Shown here one piece after another: positions 21,277 to 34,323 of a stretch of DNA of 64,000 bases. Position numbers and translations under genes: made by a program. The notes beneath the pieces were generated by a model. That model was not told where the DNA came from and did not search any database. It saw only the letters and a list, made by a program, of their open reading frames with translations. The first letter of the stretch is position 1, and the number at the start of each line of letters is the position of its first letter. The DNA comes from Larix kaempferi. Lineage: Eukaryota; Streptophyta; Pinopsida; Pinales; Pinaceae. The DNA lies in the NCBI GenBank assembly GCA_027924585.1, contig BSBM01000125.1, positions 7,073,001 through 7,137,000 on the forward strand, read 5' to 3'.

Positions 21277-23223
21277 ATGGCTCCAGCCCAAAAATTTGTA
21301 TATAGTTCTTTTTATGCTCATGAATCTGTATTTAGTTGTTTTTCTAAACAAATTAGCTTTCATTTTCCAACAGATTTGCTGAAGCATCTGATAGAGGTAA
21401 AATTCGATGGTGAAGGAGAGATATTAGCACAAGAACATGTTATTCAATTCATTCATAATTGTCTTCTTAATAAAATTTTGGATCAAGATGTTTTGTGCAA
21501 ATTGTTTTCCTTCACATTCGGAGGATGAGTCAAAGAGTGGTTTGTAACCTTATCTTCTGCCTCTGTCCATTCTTTTGAACACTTTGCAGATCTTTTCATA
21601 CTTTCTTTTGGACATTACGATTTTGTTAGATTATGCAATGAATGGAAACAACTCACTTTAACAGAGGATGAATCATTAGAAGATTTTGCAATCGGAAATT
21701 GTAATCTCTATTGTAGATTTCCTTTAATAGATCGTCCTTTGATACTTGAATGGTTTCAGCATATTCTTTCTGGTTCGCATGAATCTGATCAATTAGTAGA
21801 TGATAAATCTGAATTATACATCAATAATCGTCCACATTTTGGTTTAGATTTGCATGAAGAATCTAAAGATCTAGAAATTGTAGAAACGACTTCCTTCTCT
21901 TTTTTAGATATGGAGCATAAACGATATGATGATTCGGGTGAATTAAATGTTGATATGCCCATGTCTATTTCACATGAAATTCAATGTGTAACTAATCATG
22001 AAGGAGATCATTTTTCTATAGAAGATTCTTCTAAAGTGCAAGAGAATAGTTCTGATCATAATATCAAACAATCTTCTTCTAGCATAATTAAGGAGCTTCA
22101 AGATTCTGATATTCATTATCCTGTTAATTCTTTAATAGATCTTGAATCAACTAGTTGTTCGGAAATTTGTAATGTGTTTTCCCAACTACCATTTTCTGAC
22201 CTAAGTGATTTTATAGGAGAGCATATTTCACAAAATGATGATACTACATTACAAGAAGGAACAGATTTTGATTTGAAACCCTTCATACATATCTCTTTTG
22301 AAGAAAAAATCCCTCTTAAAGAATCTCGATCTGAAAATATTCTACAAAGAGATGAGTTTCATGCACTTATTTCCTCTTCTTATTTTTCTGTGTATCCTGA
22401 TATATTTGATAACAATGGCACTCAATCATATATTTCTGATTCCAATCTTCCATTGTTAAGTTTTAAAGAGGTACTAGTTAATTATGAAATGTATGAAGAA
22501 GATCAGGAAGATTCTTACCTTTATCATCAACCTATGTCTTCTCATCATTCTTCTTTGCTGGAAATGAATACTATTCCTGATTTTCAGAATTCTTCCTTTT
22601 ATGATTCATCAATCAATGAAGAAACACTTTCTTCTTACAATCAATTACTTGATGGAGAAGGTTCTTATCAGGATGTTGATGATACTAGTCCCACACTTGC
22701 AACATCTGATATCTTTAGTTCTTCTCAAGTAAATACTCAAAGACAATTAGATCTCTTTGAAAATTTTCAATTTAATCAACCAATTTATGATGATTTTTAC
22801 ATTGATGATTTGGAACAAATTGGATCTTATTTTGTTGATCTTGTTCAAGGAAATATTCTTAAGGGGAAAATTATTCAAGAAGAAGTTTTTGATTCATGTA
22901 ATATTAATTTTGATTTTCTTTCAAATGGTCTATTTCATTGCATAAATCTTTCAAACTCTTTCTGTCATTCTTTTGATTTTCATTGTACATACCATGATTG
23001 GGTTGTTGATTCGCTTGAGAAATCTTTCTCAGCAAGATTTCATCATGATGGTAAGACTCCATTCTCTTCATTTGTACATAAGTCTCATTTTGTTTGCTTT
23101 GACGCATTCTTTTTCCATTCTTATTTTCAAGCATTCATATCAGTTTTTCTGATTATTCACTTCTTCCTTTTTGCAGGTTGTTGTATGCTTTCATGGCTGC
23201 ATTGGAAATTTGATTATACTTAG
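21277..23223 (+). pseudogene. Gag-like protein, first copy, one stop codon
   Basis: 648 codons from ATG 21277 with one TGA (21526-21528) in frame. The N-terminal half is a Retrotrans_gag-like fold: HVIQFIHNCLLNKILDQD, then FSFTFGG(stop)VKEWF, SFEHFADLFILSFGH and LTEDESLEDFAI, ending near 21790. A long Ser/Asp/Asn/Glu-rich segment without zinc knuckle follows. The end is aromatic and hydrophobic (FISVFLIIHFFLFAG), then CCMLSWLHWKFDY. A good splice acceptor, CTTCCTTTTTGCAG|G, falls at 23176, so the hydrophobic run may be a translated pyrimidine tract rather than a membrane helix. The role would be particle assembly or element RNA packaging; this copy is broken only by the TGA. Confidence 0.7.
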
Positions 23224-23539
23224 TTTTTGTTTACTTTTAGAGTAGTGTAGGAGTAGGTGTAGAATAGATTAGTTTTGATTATTTCTTTTAATAATTAGAT
23301 TAATGTTTTGGTTTTCTTCAATAAAGTATTTGCAGGGAGAAGCCAAGTCCAACTTGGAAACGACACTTCTTCAGATGCATCCCAGGAAGTACTTTTGTTT
23401 TCTTCCACTTTCTGTTACTCATAGGGGTGACTAATTTCTTGCAACAATTGAGCTTCAATGGAGAAGGTAAGATCTCTGCATCTCAGCAGTTTTCTGAATT
23501 TTAATTACTTTTGTAATTTTATAAATTTATCTAATTAGA

Positions 23540-25089
23540 ATGAGAGATGCATAATTTTTACCGCTACTTTCGAAGGAAGAATTAGGAGTTGGTATGAATT
23601 TCTACTAGCTAAATCTGTTCCTTCATTGAAACAATTCACAGAGTTATTTCTTAGTGCTCAGGAGAATTGTTGTTACAGAAAACTTGGATTTGAATTAGAA
23701 AATATTCGTAGATGCAAAGATGCAACTCTTGATGATTTCTTTTCCAGATTTATGGTAATATGTTGCAGGTTTCATGAGAGGCACCAACTTTCTGAAAAAG
23801 ACACAATTGATTGGTTTGTCCATCTTAATTATCTCTCTGATATACTTGATTTGGAAAAGAATGATAAATCTAAAATTAATGACATGCATATTGATAATCA
23901 TTTAGTCCATCAGTCAATGTTGATTTAGGATCTAATCCTATTAATTCCACTCAAAATAATGAAATTGTTGTGCATGAACAAGAGTTAGGATTTTGTGATA
24001 GACAAGTCCAGGAACAAAAGAATAAGAATTGCAATTCAACTTTTATATCAAGTAATGATCCCAAAACTCTTGTTATAGATGATACAGTGGAAGAAGAATT
24101 AAACATTCTAGATCCTGCAATTGAATGTGCTAATTATGCTTCTATTATTGATATTACATTATCTTCTTCTCATAATCAATCAGGTCCCCTCGTTCTGTCA
24201 CAAAATTCATTATTAGATCAGATTTTTACTCATTATGCTTCTGTTGAAACTATTAATGAAAACAATTTTATCAATATGGAAGCATTCAATTTTTTACATT
24301 CTGAAACCTATTTACCTTTGTATCCAGATATTTTTTATGATCATATATTACAAACTAATATTATTTTATGGTCAAATTTTGATAGGATACAAAGAAAGTC
24401 TTTTAAGAATGAGGGACATATTTCTATTCAATCTAGTTTATCTCTAAAATTGTGATGAAGAGGACAATAATATTCTTACTCATGTAACACATGCATCTTC
24501 ATTTGTTTCATCTCATATCATTAAGGATTATGAGTCAGTCTGTAATATGGAAAGGGATACAATATTTTCTCATGTTGTATTAGATATTGGTCTATTTTAT
24601 TGCAACATGATGACCACATCTGGATCTAATGTCATTAATTCTAAGCTTCAGATTGGAGGACAAAATGAGGTAATTGATTTGAAGATAACACCAAATTGTC
24701 ATTTTGTTCCTTCCCAATTTATTAACGATGATATTGTTTTGAAGAATTCATTCTCCATCGAATCCCTTTCACATTTTTCAATCATATTCCTGATAAGATT
24801 CATTTTAGTTATGATCGTCATGATATATCAGTTCTCTCTATGAATGCATTACAAACATCACATCACTTCCAACATGATTTTTTATGATCTAATTTTTGGT
24901 TAATTGGAAGAATATTTTATCAAAAAGTTTCCATGTCATCCTTCATTCTTTGTACAAAAGAAATTTGATTTGTTTTGTCATGTGATTCCATTTGAAGTAT
25001 TTCTATTTCCAATACTAATACATGACTTGTTTTCTTTTGCAGGTTTCAAGCTTCACAGATGGTTACATTGTGAATATCACTTCAATTAG
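23540..25089 (+). pseudogene. Gag-like protein, second diverged copy
   Basis: Repeats the architecture of the first copy: gag core IFTATFEGRIRSWYEFL, SLKQFTELFLSAQEN, CKDATLDDFFSRFM (about 23550-23810), a Ser/Asp/Asn-rich spacer, an acceptor TTTTCTTTTGCAG|G at 25042, and the ending FKLHRWLHCEYHFN, matching WLHWKFDY of copy one. A TAG at 23926 and at least two frameshifts (about 23945 and 24450) break it. The upstream part of the gag fold is missing; a donor-like AAG|GTAAGA lies at 23466. The trailing DNA of both units (GATGCATCCCAGGAAGTACTTTT and GGCATTCAGGGAAGTATTTTT) is also similar, so the whole unit was duplicated long ago. Confidence 0.6.
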
Positions 25090-25321
25090 TTTGGTGATAT
25101 TCAGCAAGTAGGATTTAGGGATAAGTTAGTTAAATTTGGTTAAAATTTTTGTTAATAAAGCAGTTGTGATGATATATCAGTTTCATAACATAAATCAAGG
25201 CTTCATCGAAGGCATTCAGGGAAGTATTTTTATCTGCTTTTACTTTTCATTATTCATGCTCTTGTTTATCATTGGATTTACTTTAAAACATTCATGTTCA
25301 AGTTATATCTTCATTTTCTAA

Positions 25322-26763
25322 ACTATAATGACTTTATCATGAAATTTTTTAAGACAACATTTTCATAAAAGTGCATAAATTTTCATTCTTTCCTGATACG
25401 AAATGGAATAAAAGAGTCTTCTTAATTTCATAACTGCACATTTTATTTTAGTTTAATCTTTAGGATTCTTTATTTGTTTTCAATAAAAAACCTGATTGAA
25501 TCTGATATCTCATGACTTATTAAAAAACAAAATTTAAGTCACTAATCTTTCTTTTAGTTAGTGATATAGTTGTGAGATTTTGATTTACTTTTGGTTCCAC
25601 TTGTATATATGTTTGATTTTATCATTCTTACATTTTCTTTTCTTGCTGGTTTGTTTTGAGTTTTTCATGATTTTCGTCTTTTAAAATAAAAGAGCTTATC
25701 ACTCTTTTACAGTCTTGAAATCTTATCTATAAAGGAAATCTTTATAAATATTTTATGCTTGCTGGAAATCAAATGTTTTGATTAGTTAATCCCTGATTGT
25801 GAAAAATCAATGATAGACTATGTTGATAATTCTATTTGAATCTTTCCATCATTATCCTTGGTACTTTATCTTTAACTCATAAAAGTTTGAATTTAGTTAC
25901 TTTTAAGGGAATCAGTTTCGAGAAAGAAGTTTTAATCTGTAAAAATTAGTAATCTATAGATTTCTTACGCCATCCTTACTCTTAAGGAGTATAGTCGCTT
26001 CCCCATTCATTAAATAATCTCTCATGAGATTAACATTAAACATAGCCCAATCCTTTTCTTTAAACATCTCTGGGAGTGAGATGGGAAACAGGAGGTCTTA
26101 TCATAAGCCGACCTACTCATGGTCATGCCTTCTTATGGAATGACTTTATCAAAATCTGGTCACCAAGCCAAGATATTGGCTTGTAGCCACAAAATGGTTG
26201 CAAGACAGGGGGTCTCATCACGAGCCAACCTGCTCATTATCTATAAGTCGGTGTGAATGACACTGTCACAATCTGATCACCAAGTCAAAACAGTGGTTTC
26301 CAATTTCTTTCCAAGGGTGCAAATATTTAACAAGGATTGATAAGCTTTGTATATTTAATCAGTGGATGGGATAAAAGCAACTTATTGGGTTAAAAGGCAT
26401 CCCTGTCGCGGCTATAGACGCCGGCTGGCTGTAGGGTCCTGCCTCTGGTATTGGATTCATTTTTTTAATACTATGTCTAATATGATTAGCTGGATTTCCC
26501 AAGATTAATTCCCGGTAAAGTTCTTGTTTCTTACATTTTGTAAATAATTTATCCTGAAAAAGAGTTTATCTTTAAAAAAGTCTTTTGGATAATGATGGGA
26601 ATGACTTGGATGTTTTAGAAGCTTTGAAGTCTAATCAATACTATATCATTTAGTGATGAAGCTATTCAGATTATTTGAAATTTAGCATGTAAAGAAATTT
26701 TATTTTCTTAGATTTCAATACTGTAAGGCAGAGATAACTGCTTCATCCCAGCGTGTCGCCATT
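25322..26763. other. Internal 3' part of pol-less element, no coding domain
   Basis: AT-rich. Contains a two-copy ~105-bp duplication at about 26085-26298 (CAGGAGGTCTTATCATAAGCC... and CAGGGGGTCTCATCACGAGCC..., each ending near CTGGTCACCAAGCCAA/CTGATCACCAAGTCAA). No polypurine tract of usual type is obvious before 26764. Confidence 0.5.
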
Positions 26764-29574
26764 TGTTGTGGCCACAATAGATCCCATGCTTAGTTGAAGC
26801 ACGGGAGCCCCATTTCTGAATAAACGCAAAGGTATTTTGGTGATTTGTCTTGTAAATATCAGGATTTTGATTTTACCTCTAAATTTCTTCACCCATGCTT
26901 TTGATCTGCTTGTTTGTAAGGGTTTGATCATTTCTTCCAAAGTGTTTCGGCCTAAAAAGAGCCAAAATTTTGAGTATTTTGTTGACTGTTATCATCATCC
27001 TGAAACTCGACATTTGGAGAACCCGAAACCCGCAACCCGACAGATGCGGGTTGCGGGACTGTTGTTTTATGTTTTGATTTTTGCTGATTCCGAAACCCGC
27101 AACCCGATGGTTGCGGGTTGCGGAATCATTCTTTAATAAGATTGAAAATAATTACCCCGAAACAATGGCGGCATTCGGCTTTTGGGATTGTGGTTTTTCG
27201 TTTATTTGGTGTGTGCGCTCGAAACCCGCAACCCATAATTTCGGAATGCGGCTTTCGGGATGGTTATTTTACGTCATAGTTTAATGTTTCCGAAGCCCAC
27301 CACCCGCATAGTCGGTTTTTGCCTTTCGGAAATCCTTTTTACTTCCGTTTTCAGACCCGCAACCCACAAATCCGTACTTTCAGGTTTCGGCATGCGAGAT
27401 CTTTGAATAAAAACTTCTTGGAATTTTTTGAGCCCGATTTTGTGTTCTGCTCTGGTTAATCTCAGTCATCCGTCTGTTATAAGCTTGCGGTCATGTTGAT
27501 TTTGGGCAGTCAGTTAAGACAGAACTTCCATTTTGTCTTTTGAAAGTTGGTTCTGCCAAATTATCATTGTTGTGCAATCCATGACAACAGACACTAATAC
27601 CAGTCTATCGGTTAGTTCATGTTGGATGGACGCCATTTTCCATCTAGATTTGGTCTTCATTTGCATAAGCTGATTCATTTTATTGGTTTTTGGAGATTTC
27701 AAAGATCTTGTCATTTGATTCTTACTATTGTGTGTAATGACTGTTTATTCTTATTTGAACTTGCTTGAATCATTTACATGCTTCAATCTTTCCTAATTAA
27801 ATTTGTATGATGATCTTGGCAAATTCAATTGAACTCCTTCAATCAATACGTATTTTGAGCAACTTGATGGATTATAATAATTTGATTAAAACACTCATTT
27901 TTAATCATTTTAATTTATGACTTGAAAATCGTGTATATAATGGAACCATGCATTTGATTATCAATTTTGAAAGGATTATTGAATTTTACTAAGTATTGAA
28001 TATTTGATAAAATTTGTCATTATGGGAAGATCTATAATTTTATGACAAATTTTTATAATTCAATGAAATCCTAAATAACATATGGAAAGAGTCAATAACA
28101 TTTTCATTAAGCAAAGTATTGTATTTTACAAAGGATAATTAACTTTGCTTATTTGTAAGATCATTATTATTGTTTAAATTATATTCGATATATTTTTTGA
28201 AGAACAATATTAATAATCTTATTTATATAATTGACTTTGGTATATCATGTTATTTACAAAGTTTAATGCATAATATTTCACTAAGACCTAATTTGTCATG
28301 CAGATAAAATTTGAAAAAACGGAATCTGTAAAAGACACGTTTTTGCACGGAGGATTGCGGGCAAACCGTGAAAAATCAGATCAAAAGGTTGAAAACCCAC
28401 TTCCCAAATGGGCTGATTTACCCCTAATTCTAGGACAGTTTTGCAAATCTGTGAACAGTTTGGGAGGAAAACATTTACGAACAGGGGTGAACGTTCAGAA
28501 ATTTATTCCGACCGTTTTTGCATACAGTGAACAAACCAGGCGTCTGGGGATTTGATCCTATCCTTCCCAATGCTCTTCACTACTATAAATTCAACCTCCC
28601 AAGACTGTGAGAGGGGGGGGAAGAGTTCTCTAAAGAATGGAATAATTTTCATTCTTCTCATATATGCATTCTTCTTGCAATAATTTCTTGTTGACAGGGA
28701 AGAAAAAGGAGAAATGTTACTTCCACATGGTTGGTAATTTTGGAGCTTGAATCAGTAGGAGGAAATTTGGAGACACTTTGTCTTATCAGAGCCTGCAATT
28801 TTGTTTGCAAACCTCTTTAATACAGTGAAGTAATCTCATTGAATCATTTCCTGTTTATTGTTCAAATTTCTTTGACAGTGTCTGATTTATTATTTCAAAA
28901 TTATCATCTATATTGTGTGATCTCTTTGCATATATAAAATAATGCACAGGTCTGTTATACAGATTTCTCTTTATCACTGATCCGTGCATGAAAATATTTT
29001 ATTAAGTTTATTTAATTAAAATATTTTCTTTATCAATTTATGCAAGTGATTCACAACACAATAATCATTGTTAATTTTTTAATTAGCAAAGTGGATACAG
29101 ATTTATCTTGAACAGGCTTAAGTACTTGAATTATTTTCTTTTAATTTTCATTAATGGATTGTGATTTAAGTTAATAAGTGAAACAACTAAAAGCATTTCT
29201 ATGAAAGGTTGTAATTTACTTATCCATTACACATCAAGGTTGATCTGCATAAACAAAACACTCCTTTTATAATAGATTTAACTTAGATTAGATTATCTTC
29301 TCAAATAAGATTAAGATTAACTTTGATTTACCATCTTTATACGTTGTTTTCCTTAATTGGGAAACTGATCTTATAGATAAAAAACCATCTACTCTTAGAG
29401 TGCCAGCGGAGGCCTAATATCCATGGAGAATCACCACACCAAATAGGATGGGGATAGAAATTCCCTTGCGCAGGGTCTTTCGAAGCCTTTCAGCTTGGGT
29501 TTTCTTCCCCTGTTGTGTGCCTTGGAACCCATTCCAACACTTTGCACTTACCCTGCACATCCGAGGCATCAACA
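26764..29574 (+). mobile_element. 3' LTR (2811 bp) of the pol-less element
   Basis: Starts TGTTGTGGCCACAATAG, ends GAGGCATCAACA, followed by the target copy CTCCT. An 11-bp block present in the 5' LTR (near 18785) is missing at about 27165. Confidence 0.9.
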
Positions 29575-30912
29575 CTCCTCTATATACTTCTTCATATTTA
29601 ACATAATAGTGAGCGTATTCAAAAGGGGCATGAATCTCCTTGCAATGTTCCGCCACTTTGCCCTGTCTATCGTTTTTTTGAAAGATCTTTTCCCTGAAAT
29701 AAAAACCCTTCAGCTCCATAATAAAATCTTCCACTGTTGCAATTTTTGAAAACTTGTAAGCTCCAATATAAAAGGGTAAGGGTGGGAAAGAGGCCTTCTT
29801 TTCTTTGTACAAGGTACTACCAATCCCATTAATGAAAACTTGCCTTACTGCCTCCTTGTGAACTATGTAGTCAGTAGCATACTTGGGTAGGATGTACGGG
29901 GCTTTTGAGCCTCCGTACATTCGTATGTAGGTTCCTTCTGGTGAAAAATAAAAATCACCATAATTTTCCAGGACTTCCATGGAGTTCTCCGATAAACAAC
30001 TAGGTTCTTCATTGAACATCAACTCATATAAAGGCATAATAAATTCTTCACAAATGACCTTGTAGTGCCACCTGTAATTTTGAGACCAAAAAATCTTGTA
30101 TGTGGTGTACACCGGGGAGTCAGCCTGGTTCCATATGCATCCTAGCTTTAGAAAGGGATGCTTTGATACAATACAGTCTGCCAAGTAGGATGGCATGTAA
30201 AATTCTACTTTTTTCACTGCTAATCCCTCTTGTGCAGTACTTATAGCTGATGCCAGACTCTCTGAGAAGATATCCACCCAGTTGAAAGTTGTTCCCCTGA
30301 ATGCTACATGATGAATGATGGGAACCCAGTGGAGCATGAAGACAGTCCCATTGGGCCTACCAAAGATTCTACTCAGCATGAGAGTGATCATTTTGAAAGG
30401 AGGCCTCAGATTCTGAACCTCGTACTCCTCTCTATCCTTCTTTCTGATCTGTTTGCCTGTGATTAGCAGTTTTCTAGCCATCTCCAAATTATCCATCTTG
30501 ACCTGTTCTAGCCATTCATCATTAAGCCATTGTTGTGGTTTGGGATACTTATAAGTGACTGTAATGTAGGATGGGTGGAAGGATGCAAAAGCTTCCCCTT
30601 TACTATTTGAAAGGACTCTTGTTTTAGCGTTCGCTTGTTGTAAAATCTATCCAATCACTTCTTAGCATGAAAAATTTCTGGATGTGTGGCTGCTTTGGAT
30701 ATGCAAGAAATTATGATATTCCGGTACAGGTATTCTTCCTCGAGGAGTGCCTCAGGGATGTCCTGGTCCCTTATCATACGATATATGTCTCCCCATTTTA
30801 CTTCTGGGGAAACGCCTGTAGTGCACTTGGTGTCTTCATATAGAGTTTCTACACTTGTGGAGGCCGATCCTAGCTCGATCGCTTTGAACTTTCATCTGCC
30901 ACCTTTAGGCAT
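29575..30912 (-). pseudogene. N-terminal part of the split large pseudogene
   Basis: Likely ATG at 30912 (MPKGGR). In-frame TGA occurs six codons later and again near 30662, and a frameshift falls in the AAAGGGG run near 30600; from there the frame is open for more than 300 codons to the insertion point at 29575. The central region is not low-complexity and looks like a folded domain (IFGRPNGTVFMLHWVPI, FYMPSYLADCIVSKHPFLK, YIRMYGGSKAPYILPKYA). I do not recognise it; no catalytic motif or zinc binder is evident. The open frame then continues on the far side of the element at 18382. Total length before interruption would be about 1070 codons. Confidence 0.65.
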
Positions 30913-32030
30913 TTTGGCTAAAATACTTGTACAATAGAAGTCATACATGGGTAGACATTACAACGTAATATTAGCAACTTAGAATAGCATTTTGCACACA
31001 ACAATAAGTCTTAAGAATACTTCGACAAGCCTTTTGATGGGTACTCATTTGATTCTTGTCAGACCCGAACGAAGCTAACCAAACCTACCTGTGGCTTTTC
31101 TACTTAAAAAAAAAAATCATTTCGCAAATGCTGAGACAAAACCTCCAGGAAACGTCTAAGTGGTGTTTTGAGCTATACTGCAACTATGATACATAAAAGT
31201 TATGCATTCCCATAGTAACAAACCGCAAAAAACAAGTAATTCTGAGTATACTACGTTTTATGGCATGATAATAACACGTTCCATAGTACAAAAATGGCGT
31301 AAAAATTCGTATGCAGAGTAGGAACACCAGCGTTCTTCTCGTAATGGCGGACAGGACTGGGTTCAATTCTATGACGCTACTGATTTCTAAAAACTAGATA
31401 GTGGTGTATCACAGGACTTGCTAACAATTTATGTGATAGATGATTATGGCCTAGGAAACTATGAACCCCTATGAAGCTAGGTTCGACTGTGTTTGATAGG
31501 AGCATGGTTCTGGTCTCGGCTAAACATAGGACCAAAAGTAAAAAATAAAACGCAGAGTCCAAATAGCTTGGATAAAAAGAACTATGACCGTGGCCCCTTT
31601 TTAACTCGAAAGACAAAGAAATAACCATTTCAATTCAGGATATGAGGCTTGACGGGTACTAACCTGATGGATTCCGCCTGGTTTGAGGGTAGCAGCATTG
31701 CTTGGGGAGTTGGTGAACTCGGAGTAGGCGTACGCAGTCTTCAAACGGAAACGAAAGCAGGCCTTCAATCAGTTGAAACAATGAAATTTAATGGTGTTTA
31801 AACACTACATATAGCGTTTAGACACGTGTGGGCCATTAATAGAGTGGTTGTGAAAATTTAAACGGGGTTAATGGGTGTACGAACGGGGTCAAATCGGCAC
31901 ATTCGGCATTAAGTGTGACTGCCAAAACCGGAGAGACTTGGCTAACTTTTCTGACCGTTGCGGGAAGGAGATTTGAGTTTGCCCGCCGTTGAAGGAGAAA
32001 CATCAGAGTTCATTCGCAAAAGAAAGGAGC
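30913..32030. other. Upstream region of the split pseudogene
   Basis: No ORF of note. On the minus strand a donor-like ATCAG|GTTAGT at 31663 and an acceptor TATTTTAG at 30918, just before the ATG, could bound a leader intron. GC-rich repeats like those at 37609-38075 appear from about 31925 to 32025. Confidence 0.35.
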
Positions 32031-34056
32031 TGTATTGTCCCTTGTTAGGAATTTTATTAAAATTGCATTTTCCCACTTTTTTTCCCTAGTTAGACCTTTG
32101 ACTAGTTTTGATCTCTAGGTCCCAAATTTGCTCCAAATGATCCCAAATATTCTGAGAAGGTATATGAATGATGTTAGAACATAAATATGTTCTTTAGGGA
32201 TGCCTTTGGACCTTTAAAATACTTCTGCAAATTCTCTTTCAATTCTGGTCAATGTAGGTAACTTTACTAGTGATTTCCCTTTGACTAGTATTGGTCTCTA
32301 GGTCTCAAATTGACTCCAAATGACTTCAAATCTTCAAGGAAGGTGTATGAATGATATTAGAACTTGAATATGATGTTTATGGATGAAATATGGCCACCAA
32401 AAGACCTCTGAAAACTCTCTTAATATTCTGGACCAATTATGCAATTTTACTAGTAATTTGGGTTTCAAATCCCCCTGGGGTAAGTACTGAAAATGGCTTC
32501 CCAAATGCCTCCAAACCCACTCAAATTTATGAACAGAGGTATGTAATGTGTTAAGTATGTTATTAAAGTCTCATATGCACCATTAATGGATTATTACAAC
32601 TGTTCTCACCCTCTCCCATTCAACTGCAAAAATCCCCAATTCGACCCTTGGGGAAATGACACTATTTCACCTCCCAATACAACTAAACTGAGTAAAAATG
32701 CTTCAAATGCTCAAGTACAGTACATGAAAATTGTATAATACATCCATGATAGTATATTGATCACAAATATATCAGAGAATCATCCATTCATTCGAAATCA
32801 TCATCAATACATTGGCTCACAACAAGGTAGTGGGGAAATGGCATTGTTCTTCCATTAAAAATGAGATTTATACATTTCTACTTGGAATTTCGACCTGAAA
32901 CTTTTTGGAGATGAAGAAAAGAGTATTTAATTCATATTAAAAAATAAATGGGGCATTAAAATCTTCCCCAAAGAGTACAATAGCTCACCAAAAACGCCCT
33001 CCCTCAAGGATCAAGAATATGCCATCAAAACTGAAATGGTTGAAGGAGTGAGCTGAAATAGAAGAAACCATGAGCTTCCCTGTAGCTTACACCTGCAAAT
33101 AAAGACTCCATTAAAGCTCCAAATGAATGGTCTGAATGGCCTTTCCAATTACCAACTTGGATGGGAATCTTTCACCCTTGAAATTGGCTAAGGCAAGAAA
33201 CTAGTCATCCACTAGCTCTCCCTCTTCACAAATGCAATTGCAAATTCTACAAATGATCAAAAGCTGGTTTCATTCTTTTTTATTGACATTTATAAACTTC
33301 TAATGTCCTCCATGGGTCGAATTCATTCCAAGAGACTCATGCCAACTCATGTTGGGAAGAGATTCCAAAGAACGCCACTTGTACAACAATTCCTAGTCTC
33401 CCACTTCCACCAAATCACATGTGGAAGCATATTAGCTTCCCTAACACCCTTGAGCGCCCTCTTGGAGTCTATTTTTAGCCCTGACATGTCATATATGTCA
33501 TATGTCAGCCTTCAGGTCTGATTTGTGTCATAGGTGTCATAGCATCTTCATTATTGTTATCATAGAGCTAAGGAATCTAGCCCAAGTGTCTCACTAGCTC
33601 CAAATTGCCTCTTCCTCTTCCATGGGAGTTACTCTTCCTCTATATTTCGACCTTGGATGAGTCATGCAATGAATAATACCTTTTGGAATCCCCCAAGTAT
33701 GTTACCATTCACCTTGAATTCGAATTGGTGAGAGAATGATGCCAAATGTAGTGGGGAAATCTAGCCATATGTGGGTCCCACTTCCTCCATGTGTCTTCAT
33801 GATGAAATGCCACTTTGATTTTCACTTGTATATATTTATTTAGATCCTTTATTAAATATTTATTCCATTCTAATGTTCAAACATCATTTATTATCCCCAT
33901 TATTCCAAATCCCAAAGCTTCCACCCCAAACCTAGGAAACTAGTAATTTTCCTCCTTGGCAATTATTTGACCTTTAGCATCAATTTGACAAACTCTAATG
34001 AATAGAGCCAATGTGATTAGGCCATTGTGACCCAATACCAAATTTGGGACATGAAA
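32031..34056 (-). mobile_element. 3' LTR (2026 bp) of the 5.57-kb element
   Basis: Downstream LTR in element orientation. Its first bases read TTTCATGTCCC instead of TGTCATGTCCC of the other LTR, a single change that destroys the TG end. Ends AAGGGACAATACA. Confidence 0.9.
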
Positions 34057-34075
34057 AATCCTCCCTTCCCAATAT
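34057..34075 (-). other. Polypurine tract
   Basis: Minus strand ATTGGGAAGGGAGGATT, ending directly at the 3' LTR; primes plus-strand DNA synthesis. Confidence 0.65.
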
Positions 34076-34323
34076 TGCTTGTCCTCAAGCAATTTTAAAT
34101 GTGGGTGTTGAAGAACCTGCTTTCTGTATAATTCTTTGAAGTTGCCATTGAATTGCCCAACCTTGAGTCTTTGAGTTTCCATGAAGATTTTAGAGAGGAA
34201 CTACCATGCTTGCTGCTGCACTACTCTAATTAAAATCACTTTATTAAGTGGGGAATCCATCTCCCATACTGCTTGCTTCCCCAAAAAATATGAAACCAAT
34301 GAGATAAAAATTATTCCAGGGTC

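Larger units (their letters stand above)
18383..29574 (+). mobile_element. Complete 11.19-kb LTR element without pol
   Basis: Two LTRs (18383-21203 and 26764-29574), each TGTTG...CAACA, flanked by the perfect 5-bp target duplication CTCCT (18378-18382, 29575-29579). The 5.56 kb between them has a primer site at 21206 and two gag-like units (21277-23223 and about 23540-25089) but no protease, RT, RNase H or integrase. It therefore depends on another element's pol. Inserted into a minus-strand ORF, splitting it. By eye the LTRs differ at about 15 of the first 370 positions, plus an 11-bp indel, so the insertion is not recent. Confidence 0.92.

Noticed and set aside
22900-23223. C-terminal membrane helix of gag copy one
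   Set aside because: The hydrophobic run overlaps a T-rich tract ending in a strong splice acceptor, and the second copy lacks a matching helix.
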